A DNA stretch of 64,000 nt from Zobellia barbeyronii (GCF_018603515.1 NZ_JACATN010000004.1:186001-250000), one strand, 5' to 3'. Numbered from the stretch's first letter, positions 29,055 to 37,962 are shown. The notes: generated by a model not told the origin, from the letters alone. Numbers and translations are program-made.

Positions 29055-30719
29055 TTAGGTTATGGAAACAAGTTGCCCCTGGTTCAACGTAATTATTTTT
29101 TGGCATGCTTTTAACCATCTCAGGTCATTGCTTACAACTATTAATGCCCATGGGTTTGACTTGTTGGTCAGAAACTTCATGATTCGCTCCGCTTCTACCT
29201 CATCAAACTGGTCCAAAGGATCATCTAATAAGAGTAGTTTTGGCATGTGCACAATACTTCTTGCCAAGACTATTTTACGAGATATGGTATAGGGTATGTG
29301 TTGCCCTTCCGGATAAATCATAGAGTTGAGTCCGTTGGGCTGTTCTTTTATGAACTGTAGCAAACCAACATTCTCCAATACCCAATGCAGGTCTACATGC
29401 GGAATTCGTTTATCGCCAAAAGTGATGTTCTCCAAAATAGTCCCTTCAAACGGACTCTCTTCTGGAATACTCTGCCCTAGGAAAGACCTATAATGGTTAG
29501 GATTAATACCCTTTAGCGAAAAATCGTTCGCATAGATATTACCCTCGGTAGGCTCTATAATACCCGCAATCAAGCGCAGTAAAGTAGATTTACCGGAACC
29601 GTTCTCGCCAATGATCAGCTGTCTGCTTCCCGGCTCTATTTTAAATGAAATATCATGTAAGATGTTTTTCCTATTGCCCGTACTAAAAGAAACCTTATCC
29701 AGTTCTACCGTTAAATTATCATCATCTCGCAAGGGCATTTCACCACCTTGGTTCTCTAATTCGCGATCAACCACCTGACCAATTTTTTCAAGAGAGGTCA
29801 ACAAATCATAGAAGGTTTCAAAACCACGTATAAGCTTTTCAACAGAAGTAATAACCAATAGAATAATAATTTCCGCCGCTACAAATTGCCCAATGTTCAT
29901 TTCTTGGTTGAGTACCAGCAAGCCACCAATAACAAGCAGCCCAGCGGTAACCAGAACCTTAAACCCGATCATTTGTATAAATTGCATCAACAATACCCTA
30001 AAGTGGCTTTCCCTAGACTTTAAGTATTCCGTAACCAGGTTATCGTTCTTATCTACGGCAAGACTTGTCCGGCCAGATAGTTTAAAACTTACTTGCGAAC
30101 GGGCCACTTCCTGTATCCAATGGGCTACTTTGTATTTCAATTTTGACTCCTCTAAGCTGGTATCCATCCCTTTTTGTACCGTAAAACGGAAAACGAGGTA
30201 GACCAATAACAGCAATAGAATTCCGTAGATAATAAAAAACGGATGATAGAAAGACAGCAGCAACAACCCAAATATAATTTGTAAGATGGCTGCAGGCACA
30301 TCTAGCAAAAGCTTGGAAAGGCCCTTTTGTACGGTTATGGTATCAAAAAAACGGTTGGCCAGTTCTGGCGGATAATAATCCCGTATTTCGCTCATCTTAA
30401 TTTTTGGAAACCGGTAGGTAAACTCAAAAGAAGCCCGTGTAAATATTTTCTGTTGCATATTCTCCACAATGCGTATTTGCATGATCTGGAGAATACCGGC
30501 AAAGGCCACACCACCCGTAACCAGGACTACCAAAAGAATCCACGAAGTACTAATTTCCGCACCCTGTATAAGGTTTATAATAGATTGTATACCCAGCGGA
30601 AGCGAGAGGTTTACCAAACCCGCAAAAATGGCATAATAAAAAGTTTGTAGTACGTCTCTTTTATCTAGTTTAAGCAAGCCCATAAGGCGTTGCCAAGAGG
30701 TAAGTATTTTTTTAGCCAT
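29055..30719 (-). CDS. ABC exporter (TMD-NBD half transporter) with non-canonical ATPase motifs
   Basis: This 554-residue half-transporter has six hydrophobic helices in residues about 20-305, with no N-terminal peptidase domain, and a C-terminal ATPase. Walker A GENGSGKST and the Q-loop (FLGQS) are canonical. The signature is Y-T-I-S-R-K in place of LSGGQ, Walker B ends L-L-L-D-D-P with Asp where the catalytic Glu is expected, and the H-loop reads V-V-S-N-D with Asn instead of His. This suggests slow or altered ATP hydrolysis, or a specialised clade. It shares an 8-nt overlap with the tetR-like gene. Confidence 0.87.
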   Translation of the reverse strand: MAKKILTSWQRLMGLLKLDKRDVLQTFYYAIFAGLVNLSLPLGIQSIINLIQGAEISTSWILLVVLVTGGVAFAGILQIMQIRIVENMQQKIFTRASFEFTYRFPKIKMSEIRDYYPPELANRFFDTITVQKGLSKLLLDVPAAILQIIFGLLLLSFYHPFFIIYGILLLLLVYLVFRFTVQKGMDTSLEESKLKYKVAHWIQEVARSQVSFKLSGRTSLAVDKNDNLVTEYLKSRESHFRVLLMQFIQMIGFKVLVTAGLLVIGGLLVLNQEMNIGQFVAAEIIILLVITSVEKLIRGFETFYDLLTSLEKIGQVVDRELENQGGEMPLRDDDNLTVELDKVSFSTGNRKNILHDISFKIEPGSRQLIIGENGSGKSTLLRLIAGIIEPTEGNIYANDFSLKGINPNHYRSFLGQSIPEESPFEGTILENITFGDKRIPHVDLHWVLENVGLLQFIKEQPNGLNSMIYPEGQHIPYTISRKIVLARSIVHMPKLLLLDDPLDQFDEVEAERIMKFLTNKSNPWALIVVSNDLRWLKACQKIITLNQGQLVSIT

Positions 30720-31407
30720 TCAGTTTATTATTTAAAGAATTAAATACCAGTTCTGTAAAGTAGTTGGTTGGGTCTCCTTTTTCATGACAGTCCGTTAAGG
30801 AGGCAAAATGGTCTTTTAGAAAATGTTGGTGCAGCGAGCCTTCCAATACCGTACTGGCCAAACTGCTAGGATATGTATAAGCTGCATCTACCGCATAAAT
30901 CATAGTGCTTAAGCGGTTTACCAATCTTTTGTAGATCACAAAATACCCCTCTTTATTATCTGCATCTACCTCTTTGGTCAAATAAGATTTAGAATACTCG
31001 TTGATAACAATATTGTTCAAAAGCACCTCATTAATATGCGAGAAGTTAGAATCTATCTCCGTGGGTTTGGTAACGATCTCCAAGGCCTTTTTTAATTTTT
31101 CCTGTGGGTCCTGTATGCTATTGGTAGAGAAAACCAATTTGTATTCTAACCAACCCCAATACCAAGAAGCTAGGTACAATAACAATTTATGCTTGTTCTC
31201 AAAATAACGGTAGATAGAACTTTCATTGCTCTTTATTCTAACGCCCAACTTTTTAAAAGTGAAGGTCTCAAAACCCATTTCTTGGATCAGTAAAATGCTC
31301 TGCTCCACAATGCGTTTTCCCAAAGCGGTAGACTCTGGGTCTTTAATATATATCTTCTCGTTAATTCCTATTTTAATAGATTGTAATAGCCGATCCATAT
31401 GCTTCAA
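30712..31407 (-). CDS. TetR/AcrR-family transcriptional regulator
   Basis: This 231-residue protein has an N-terminal TetR helix-turn-helix (about residues 30-75): IVEQSILLIQEMGFETFTFKKLGVRI..., then SESSIYRYFENKHKLLLYL. The C-terminal ligand domain is unlike any I can name. As first gene of the operon it probably autoregulates the export genes in response to a substrate; no operator palindrome was identified confidently in the upstream region. Confidence 0.88.
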   Translation of the reverse strand: MKHMDRLLQSIKIGINEKIYIKDPESTALGKRIVEQSILLIQEMGFETFTFKKLGVRIKSNESSIYRYFENKHKLLLYLASWYWGWLEYKLVFSTNSIQDPQEKLKKALEIVTKPTEIDSNFSHINEVLLNNIVINEYSKSYLTKEVDADNKEGYFVIYKRLVNRLSTMIYAVDAAYTYPSSLASTVLEGSLHQHFLKDHFASLTDCHEKGDPTNYFTELVFNSLNNKLNG

Positions 31408-31998
31408 ATAATAGTTACAGGGGCAAATATAATAGTATTACTATTATAACTCAATAGTTTAACTTTTATTTTTGATACAAATACTATCTTTATTAACTCA
31501 TTTACTACTGTTTGTAGGTTTCAATTCTTCTTTTTATAGGCCGATGAAATAGGGATTATAGCCCAATACTAGCACACCCTAGACCATTGGGAGTACTGTA
31601 AAATAAAAGAAGTACGAGAAGAAGACCATACATACAATTGAAAAACGAACCCCACCGAAGCAGCACAAAAACCACCAAAATGCCGATGCTCTTATATTTT
31701 TGTAAAAAGTGTGCTGGAATCTTAAAAAAAACTCTTCTACGTCGATAAATTCGTACGTTTTGTCGAATAACTGTCAGAAAGAAGCAATTGTAAAACGGAC
31801 ACTTGCCGTATCTCAACTTAAATATTGATATTTAAAGTTCTGTACGAAAAAGGCTCTGAGTTTTGAGAGTGGAGTAAGTTCAATTAAGGGTGTAAATACT
31901 TTGTTTTAGTAATAAATAGATTCTGTATGGATTCATTTAACGTCTAACGTCAAAAAAACAAGTGGCAAGTAACTTCAAAAATAAATCACAAAATCAAA
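31408..31998. other. 591-bp AT-rich spacer
   Basis: The spacer lies between the divergent tetR-like gene and the first accessory gene. It should contain both promoters. An 86-codon minus-strand frame at 31556-31816 lacks coding character and is not accepted. The segment near 31940 reads AACGTCTAACG just before the first accessory gene. No other structure was recognised. Confidence 0.5.
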
Positions 31999-32652
31999 AT
32001 GGAACAAAAAACGTTAAAACAATTACGACTATTACTTCCAGGAATATTTGCAGTAATAATTGGTACGTATTATTATTTTATAATTGCAAATAAAGAATTT
32101 TCTGAAATTGAATTTAAAGAGTTTTCTATTCCTTTTCTAATTGCTATAGCTTTTGGCGCATTATTTTATTTGACAGATATTAGATTTCTAGTAACCAATT
32201 ATTCTCATAAGAAAATTGATTTAAATATTAAAAATCATATACTTAAACTCTACACAAAGCCCTTAAGTGACAAGCAAAAACAGTTTTTATATCAAAAAAA
32301 TAGGCTAAAGAATGTATTTTATAACATTATTGATAACGATGAATCATTAAAGAAAAAACAAACAAATGTTTTCCTTAATGGATTAATCTGGACTTCTACC
32401 GCTGATTTACTCATAATCTGCTTCCTTTTTTCAATATTATTTTTAATTTCAATATTCATTTTCAATAAATCATCTAACCTATTACTTATGGGTGGATTTA
32501 TAATGATTTTAATTGCTTTAATATCTCTATTCGCCCACATATTAGCCTTTCTTAAACACGTAAAATTATCCAATGAACAAATCGAATATATAGAAACTCA
32601 TCACATCAATAGAGTTGACGAAATAATTGATGGATTGATTAGTAATATTTGA
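31999..32652 (+). CDS. Four-helix membrane protein paired with a DndC-like gene
   Basis: This 217-residue protein has no recognised family. Hydropathy suggests four membrane helices: about residues 10-30, 42-60, 132-155 and 160-185, with a basic cytosolic loop (residues about 75-125, many Lys/Asn) between helix pairs 2 and 3 and a short His/Glu-rich C-terminal tail. The gene ends 4 nt before the DndC-like gene on the same strand, so they are almost surely cotranscribed. In two-gene defence units a membrane protein is often the effector; that role here is inference. Confidence 0.7.
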   Translation: MEQKTLKQLRLLLPGIFAVIIGTYYYFIIANKEFSEIEFKEFSIPFLIAIAFGALFYLTDIRFLVTNYSHKKIDLNIKNHILKLYTKPLSDKQKQFLYQKNRLKNVFYNIIDNDESLKKKQTNVFLNGLIWTSTADLLIICFLFSILFLISIFIFNKSSNLLLMGGFIMILIALISLFAHILAFLKHVKLSNEQIEYIETHHINRVDEIIDGLISNI

Positions 32653-32656
32653 TTTA

Positions 32657-33709
32657 ATGATTAAAGGAGATACAAATGCAATTGAGGTTATAATTCAAGA
32701 ATATCAAAAAAATGATATTCCTTGGTTCATAGGATATAGTGGAGGAAAAGATTCTTCTTCTATGCTTTCCTTAGTATTTAGGGCCTTTATGAAAATTAAT
32801 AAATTTCATAAAGATGTAACAGTCATGTATTGTGATACTGGTGTTGAAAATCCAATTGTAACAGATTACGTATACGAAACGTTTGAAAAACTTAAAAAAG
32901 AATGTTTAATACATAAAATACCTCTAAAATTTAAAATCCTTAAACCAAAATTAAATGACAGATTCTTTGTCAAAGTAATTGGTCGTGGGTATCCAACACC
33001 GACAAATATTTTTAGGTGGTGTACTGATAAATTAAGAATAAACCCAGTAAAACAATTGATTGAAAAAGATGATAAGGCCATTATTCTACTTGGAATCAGA
33101 AATACCGAAAGCGAACAAAGAGATAGAACAATTGAAAAACATAAAACTTCTAACGAATATTATTTAAAGCAAAACGGATCTTCAAATAAGTTAATTTTCA
33201 GCCCAATTATTAATCACACTCTTGAAGATGTTTGGCTTACTTTACGTTATGCAGATTTACCTAAAAGTATAGACTTTGCAACTATTAGAGATATATACCA
33301 AGATGCAGAATCTGAATGTCCTGTTTACAGAGAAACGAAAGGTTCTTCTTGCGGGAATTCTCGCTTTGGATGTTGGACTTGCACTGTAGTTAGAAAAGAT
33401 AAGTCTATGGGAAATTTAATAGAGAACGGCTATTCTGAGTTAAAAGAATTATACGAATTCCGTAACTGGATTTCAGAATTTAGAGATAATGAAAAGTATC
33501 GTTGTGATTATCGCCGTAATGGTATAAAAGGTTTAGGACCAATAACTTTAGAAGGGAGAGAAATTATCTTAATGAAGTTATTGACCGCCGAAAGAATCAG
33601 CGGACTAAATCTAATTAGTGATGAAGAGATTAAAAGAATATATGAACTCTGGGAAATTGATAAATGCAACGAAAAATATGTGGAAAAAACATCCTTTAAG
33701 ATTAATTGA
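32657..33709 (+). CDS. DndC-like PP-loop sulfurtransferase (PAPS-reductase fold)
   Basis: This 350-residue protein has the PP-loop S-G-G-K-D-S at residues 28-33, VMYCDTGVENP (about 57-66), FRWCTDKLRINP (Cys122) and LLGIRNTESEQRDR, the pattern of DndC and related sulfurtransferases that activate substrates with ATP and transfer sulfur. C221, C232, C239 and C242, in the segment SSCGNSRFGCWTCTVV followed by KDKSM, are probable [4Fe-4S] ligands as in DndC. It is shorter than classical DndC (about 500 residues), and no dndA, B, D or E lies nearby. Only a four-helix membrane protein gene is attached. DNA phosphorothioation is therefore not assured; tRNA, nucleotide or cofactor sulfuration are alternatives. 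Confidence 0.82.
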   Translation: MIKGDTNAIEVIIQEYQKNDIPWFIGYSGGKDSSSMLSLVFRAFMKINKFHKDVTVMYCDTGVENPIVTDYVYETFEKLKKECLIHKIPLKFKILKPKLNDRFFVKVIGRGYPTPTNIFRWCTDKLRINPVKQLIEKDDKAIILLGIRNTESEQRDRTIEKHKTSNEYYLKQNGSSNKLIFSPIINHTLEDVWLTLRYADLPKSIDFATIRDIYQDAESECPVYRETKGSSCGNSRFGCWTCTVVRKDKSMGNLIENGYSELKELYEFRNWISEFRDNEKYRCDYRRNGIKGLGPITLEGREIILMKLLTAERISGLNLISDEEIKRIYELWEIDKCNEKYVEKTSFKIN

Positions 33710-33842
33710 TGGAACAAGTCCTACTTAATTATACTCTAGCGAATTTTCTGTTTAGTCAGTATTTGTAAGGTTATATTCTAAACAAAACAACAAACCATAC
33801 ACAAATACGTTAGCACAAAGTTCGAAAACAGAATTATTAAAC

Positions 33843-34085
33843 ATGAAATTTAGCACAAAAAATTGGTTTGGTTTATTTCGGTATCTTATCGTAATGTGGA
33901 CAGGATCATGCATTTTTGCTTTAATAGTAATATTTTTTATCTCTCCAGCTGATTTCATTAATTATACTTTTAGTTCTTCGCATGACCCGAAAGATGTAAA
34001 AAAGGCAGTTAATATGTGCATCGTCTCAATAATTATAGGGTTACCCATATCAATCAAAATATTAAACGAAATTCTAGAAGAATAG
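33843..34085 (+). CDS. Small two-helix membrane protein, unknown
   Basis: This 80-residue protein has two hydrophobic stretches (about residues 13-36 and 57-73) joined by a polar segment with SSSHDPKDVKKAV. No family recognised. It is AT-rich, sits alone in the accessory stretch, and is preceded by a 133-bp spacer containing ACGTTAGCAC. Confidence 0.5.
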   Translation: MKFSTKNWFGLFRYLIVMWTGSCIFALIVIFFISPADFINYTFSSSHDPKDVKKAVNMCIVSIIIGLPISIKILNEILEE

Positions 34086-34107
34086 TGAAATTAAGTTAAA
34101 ACAGAGG

Positions 34108-34220
34108 ATGGGAGAAAAACTTAAAAGAATATTGTCTTTGATTCAATTGCAACCCTCGTAGTGATTTTTTATATTTTTATAATTTCCCTAATAATAGTCT
34201 ATTTTTTTTTAGATAATTGA
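34108..34220 (+). pseudogene. Possible frameshifted small membrane-protein fragment
   Basis: An ATG at 34108 reads MGEKLKRILSL before meeting a stop, while another frame of the same segment reads FDSIATLVVIFYIFIISL and continues hydrophobic to a TGA ending at 34220. Together they look like a basic N-terminus and one membrane helix split by a frameshift. The fragment is too short to be sure. Confidence 0.3.
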
Positions 34221-34290
34221 TCTTAGAAAAACCTGCAAAATTAACTCAAGAACTTTAGGCTTACCAAGAATATATAACCACACTTACTAA

Positions 34291-34899
34291 ATGAAAATTA
34301 AAAGCACCATATTTTTATTTTTGTTTATAGTTTCCTGTTCAATTAATAAAAAGAACTCCGAAAAAAGCGAATCGGAATCAAATTTTATCGACTCAACTGA
34401 TTTTAAATACTTTGGACTCAAAAAATTTGATATTCAAGATTGGTACGATGGAAAAATTGAATTAAAAACTTTATCAAAAGAAGATGCTAGCAAATATTAT
34501 CAGCACCGTTTGAGACCTAATACTTCTGATAATAAAACTTATTATCAATTCTATTCAATTCAAAAAAATACCGATGAATTAAAAATAATTACCATAATTG
34601 ACGGTGCAACTGGTAAATTTCCGGATTTAAGAATGCTTATTTATAATAAGAAAGATAGCTTAATCGGATTTTATCCCGTTGCTGGAATTGGAAATGAGCC
34701 TGACTGGAATTTAAAATACCGAGTGACTTCAAACAGAATTAATGACACAACATACCTTAGTACCAGAATAGAAGAATACGTTGGGGAATTTGATTTAGAA
34801 AAATTAAGGCGAGATTCAACTATAACCAAGTTCGCAATTGGATTAGGATATAAGATGGAAGCTAAAGTTCTTGAAAAACAGAAATACGAACTGGAATGA
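34291..34899 (+). CDS. Lipoprotein, unknown
   Basis: This 202-residue protein has a lipoprotein signal (FLFIVSCS, Cys16) and a Lys/Ser/Glu-rich linker followed by a globular domain (YFGLKKFDIQDWYDG, VAGIGNEPDWNLKYRV). No family recognised. It is probably envelope-anchored. Confidence 0.55.
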   Translation: MKIKSTIFLFLFIVSCSINKKNSEKSESESNFIDSTDFKYFGLKKFDIQDWYDGKIELKTLSKEDASKYYQHRLRPNTSDNKTYYQFYSIQKNTDELKIITIIDGATGKFPDLRMLIYNKKDSLIGFYPVAGIGNEPDWNLKYRVTSNRINDTTYLSTRIEEYVGEFDLEKLRRDSTITKFAIGLGYKMEAKVLEKQKYELE

Positions 34900-35021
34900 A
34901 AATCCCTGCTATCGCAAGCGTCACACTCGTGCCAGCTTGCTCCACCAACAAATTTGTAACGACCAGATATATCAACTACTTTTTATAACTAGACCTTAGG
35001 CTGTAATTTGAAAAAACACAA

Positions 35022-36071
35022 ATGGCAAGAATATACGGGACAATAGAATCATTAAAATCCTTAAAGTCCAAATTAGAGAATAAAGGAATTTCAAGGTTTA
35101 GTTCTGTAAAAGAAATTAAAGGTTTTTTATCAAATTATAAGTCAGAAAAACAATTAATTCTCGATGCCACTTCAGCGCAGTTGGATGCAGAATATTTTAA
35201 AACTTGCAAAAGCCTAGAACTTAAAATCAAGAAAAAAACTGAAATAATCAATTTCCAAGAACAAACAGTAAAGAATAAAACCAACGAAATACAGCGAAAA
35301 ATTGATTTAATTCAAAATAAGAACGGAGAGAACTTTTTAAAAAAGATGCTTTCGAGTATCAATCTCGTCTTTTTAAAAAAAGAATCGAACCGTTATCTCA
35401 AAAAGACAACTGAACTGACAAATTCATCTCTTAACAATATATCTAGAGGTATTGAAAATGATCAAGCTTTTATAAGAGAATATGAAACGGAAAAGCAATA
35501 CTTAATTGAAAAAAGAGCAAAACCTAAAACCGAAAAATTAGAATATACCCTGAGTGTAATAGAAAACTCAAAGAATCTAATTTCAGGGGCAATTGGGGAA
35601 AATTTGGTCGTTAAGGAAATAAAAAAACTATCTGATGATTATGTTTTAATTAATGACTTTAACTTAAATTTTGCTCGTCCCATTTTTTACAAAAAACATA
35701 ATCAAAGAATCTATTCCATACAAATTGACCATCTTTTAATATCCAAAGCAGGAATTTTTATAATTGAAACAAAAAACTGGAGTACATCATCAGTAGAGTC
35801 AATCAGTTTAAGGTCACCAATAGAACAAATCGAAAGGGCAAATTTTGCGCTTTACATCTATATTTCTGAAAACATAACTTTAAATGGTCATCATTGGGGT
35901 GAACAACAAATTCCAATACGAAATCTTATTGTTATGATAAATAACAAACCAAAAGGTAAGTTCAAATATGTAAAAGTTAAACTCTTAAATGAAATGAACG
36001 ATTACATAAAATATTTTGAACCTGTTTTAACGGAAAACCAAGTAAACAGAATAACTAATATTTTAAATTGA
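35022..36071 (+). CDS. NERD-domain protein with N-terminal coiled coil
   Basis: This 349-residue protein has a long Lys/Glu-rich coiled-coil region (about residues 20-180) and a NERD (nuclease-related) domain from about residue 188: GAIGENLVVKEI, the QIDHLLISKAGIFIIETKNW block near residues 225-245 and a Tyr/Ile-rich end. The Asp in QIDHLL and the Glu-x-Lys in ETKNW match the restriction-endonuclease-like active site D-(E/Q)xK. It is presumably a nucleic-acid-processing or defence-linked protein; the actual role is unknown. No signal peptide is visible. Confidence 0.75.
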   Translation: MARIYGTIESLKSLKSKLENKGISRFSSVKEIKGFLSNYKSEKQLILDATSAQLDAEYFKTCKSLELKIKKKTEIINFQEQTVKNKTNEIQRKIDLIQNKNGENFLKKMLSSINLVFLKKESNRYLKKTTELTNSSLNNISRGIENDQAFIREYETEKQYLIEKRAKPKTEKLEYTLSVIENSKNLISGAIGENLVVKEIKKLSDDYVLINDFNLNFARPIFYKKHNQRIYSIQIDHLLISKAGIFIIETKNWSTSSVESISLRSPIEQIERANFALYIYISENITLNGHHWGEQQIPIRNLIVMINNKPKGKFKYVKVKLLNEMNDYIKYFEPVLTENQVNRITNILN

Positions 36072-36117
36072 TGAGAAATTAGTGCTAGCAATGTATAACC
36101 GCAATTACGGCAGATTC

Positions 36118-36149
36118 GACTACCCAACAACCAATTAGGTTTGGAGTAA
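36118..36149 (+). repeat. Copy 1 of a 30-bp direct repeat; fragment of a gene 3' end
   Basis: 36118-36147 repeats exactly at 37093-37122. At the second site the bases encode the last residues (RLPNNQLGLE) of the gene at 36660-37124. Here, the same residues are followed by TAA, but the rest of the gene is absent. This looks like the 3' remnant of a paralogue left by duplication and deletion. Confidence 0.8.
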
Positions 36150-36197
36150 ACTAAGCAGTGCGAAACTCTATATCTAAATTGAAATACTTTAAAACGT

Positions 36198-36440
36198 ATG
36201 ATAACTGAATTAGTCTTAACAGATTACAAAGTCCAACAGACTGGAGCTGATGGTGGTCATCATTACATTTCCACAGAAATTGAGCATAAAGGAGAAATAA
36301 GAAAGTTGGTTGTTTTATTCGCTAATAAATCCGACGAAAGTGAGCTAAAAGACAACAAGCAAATTCGCATAAAAGGACAGCTCGTTGATGAAGGAAATAA
36401 TGTTGATTTAATGATGACCGATACAACTCTGGAAAAGTAG
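36198..36440 (+). CDS. Small hypothetical protein
   Basis: This 80-residue protein has no signal or helix and a beta-rich pattern (ELVLTDYKVQQ, HYISTEIEHKG, KLVVLFANKSDE, IRIKGQLVDEGNN). An OB-like barrel is conceivable but unproven. It lies between the two copies of the 30-bp repeat. Confidence 0.5.
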   Translation: MITELVLTDYKVQQTGADGGHHYISTEIEHKGEIRKLVVLFANKSDESELKDNKQIRIKGQLVDEGNNVDLMMTDTTLEK

Positions 36441-36518
36441 AAAATTGTAACCTTGTAATTAGTCAATCTAAACTTAAAACTTACCAAGAAGGTACTGCAA
36501 TAGCTATACTAAATAAAA

Positions 36519-36615
36519 ATAAGAAGACCATTACATATTTAAAACCTGTTTCGCTTTAATTGTTTTAGGTGTCCTTTCTTCGGTAGTCATGTATCGTATT
36601 GGAAAAAAGAAATAA
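36519..36615 (+). pseudogene. Possible C-terminal membrane-helix fragment
   Basis: An open stretch without start codon reads IFKTCFALIVLGVLSSVV and ends in a basic tail (YRIGKKK) before TAA at 36613-36615. It resembles the C-terminus of a tail-anchored or multi-helix protein whose 5' part is gone. Very short; tentative. Confidence 0.25.
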
Positions 36616-36659
36616 AACAACCAATTGGTTACGGCGCAATTTTTGAAGCTACAATCAAC

Positions 36660-37124
36660 ATGAAAAAAGCCCTACTTCTTTCTTTACTTTTTCTTTTTAC
36701 TGGTTGGTTCGCTAACGCGCAAGATGCTCCTATCCCAGAATTTAATTTATATGGCACGTGGGTGTTTGAATGGAATGACCGTGAAGACCCGCCAGAAAGG
36801 TTGTATTACTCCAAAAGAATTGATTCTGAACCCATTTTGAGTGAAAATTGGATGAGCATAACACTTTTGGCCCATAATGCATGTAAAACCGGAGAAAGCT
36901 ACAGTGTTAATGGATGGTGCGCAACCGGTACAAGTGCTTCCTCAGCAACCCCACAGTATTGGCTCTACACTCCCGAAAATGAAACTGTACTCATTTTTTC
37001 TAACAATGAACCTGAAAAGAAAATGAGCAAAACGGAGCTTAAGAAAAATGCCGTTTCCAACCCAGAGCTATGGACGGAATACCAAATTGTAAGACTACCC
37101 AACAACCAATTAGGTTTGGAGTGA
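36660..37124 (+). CDS. Exported hypothetical protein
   Basis: This 154-residue protein has a clear signal peptide (LLSLLFLFTGWFANAQ) and a mature part rich in aromatic residues (LYGTWVFEWNDREDPPERLYYSKR), with two cysteines that could form a disulfide. A lipocalin-like beta-barrel is conceivable. Its last 10 codons occur again at 36118-36147. No named family. Confidence 0.55.
   Translation: MKKALLLSLLFLFTGWFANAQDAPIPEFNLYGTWVFEWNDREDPPERLYYSKRIDSEPILSENWMSITLLAHNACKTGESYSVNGWCATGTSASSATPQYWLYTPENETVLIFSNNEPEKKMSKTELKKNAVSNPELWTEYQIVRLPNNQLGLE
37093..37122 (+). repeat. Copy 2 of the 30-bp direct repeat
   Basis: It is identical to 36118-36147 and forms the 3' end of the exported-protein gene. 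The two copies are 975 bp apart in direct orientation. Confidence 0.85.
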
Positions 37125-37248
37125 GCTACTTTTTATTAAAACTAAAAAGTAATAGCTCAAAGATTTTCGAGAAGAGTAACCCAAAGCTTTTTATAAATTA
37201 GTCAATATTTTCTTACATTAGAGAAACGAATCATTTCCTGTAAGTACA

Positions 37249-37962
37249 ATGAAATACGAAATAAAAATACCAAAACCCTGTAATTCTAAATGGAGCGAAA
37301 TGACGCCTACAGAAAAAGGTATGTTTTGTTCCTCCTGTGAAAAAGAGGTTATAGATTTTACGAATACATCTAACTATCAATTAGCCCAACTTTTAGATAG
37401 CAACCAAAAGATATGTGGCAAATTTAAAGCCAAACAACTAAATCGGGAAATTTTATCTACAGAGCATAATCAGTTTTCAAAAGCGGGGCTTCTCGTCGGC
37501 ATATCAACTTTACTATCCATTGCAACGCCAGCATTTGGCCAAAATAAAGTAACTGAAATCAGTATTATTGAGCAACTAAATCAAAAAGGAGAACAATCGG
37601 TTTTACCTAAAAAAGAATCAGATTCAATTCAGATTAAAGGGAACGCGTTTGATACTAGCGGTGGTTTAGCCAGTATAAATATTATGATAAAAGGTTCTTC
37701 TTACGGTACGCAAACAGATACTGACGGGAATTTTTCAATACCTATTGCCACTAAAGAATTCGGTAATAACCCCACTCTTGTCTTCTCTTTTATTGGTTTT
37801 AAAATGCAAGAGATAGAAGTCACTGCCCAAACTGGGTTTCTAAAGGTAAAAATGGTAGAAGATGATACCGTACTTGGAGACGTTGAATTTATTAAAAAAC
37901 AAAGTTTCTTTAGAAAAGTTGGCAACTTGTTCAGAAAAAAGGAGGATAAAAATTGTCACTAA
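37249..37962 (+). CDS. Carboxypeptidase-regulatory-domain membrane protein with N-terminal Cys motif
   Basis: This 237-residue protein begins with a conserved Bacteroidota domain (CNSKWSEMTPTEKGMFCSSC, Cys pair C-x-x-C), then a single helix (about residues 78-96) and an extracytoplasmic CarboxypepD_reg domain (IKGNAFDTSGGLASINIMIKG, ending in a basic tail). Such proteins are widespread but of unknown role; the beta-sandwich resembles the plug-preceding domain of TonB receptors. Well-formed and probably functional. Confidence 0.7.
   Translation: MKYEIKIPKPCNSKWSEMTPTEKGMFCSSCEKEVIDFTNTSNYQLAQLLDSNQKICGKFKAKQLNREILSTEHNQFSKAGLLVGISTLLSIATPAFGQNKVTEISIIEQLNQKGEQSVLPKKESDSIQIKGNAFDTSGGLASINIMIKGSSYGTQTDTDGNFSIPIATKEFGNNPTLVFSFIGFKMQEIEVTAQTGFLKVKMVEDDTVLGDVEFIKKQSFFRKVGNLFRKKEDKNCH

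Noticed and set aside
31556-31816. 86-codon minus-strand frame in the spacer after the tetR gene
   Set aside because: No family, odd Arg/Phe/Cys-rich composition, no likely promoter, and start/stop placed at random; treated as spacer.
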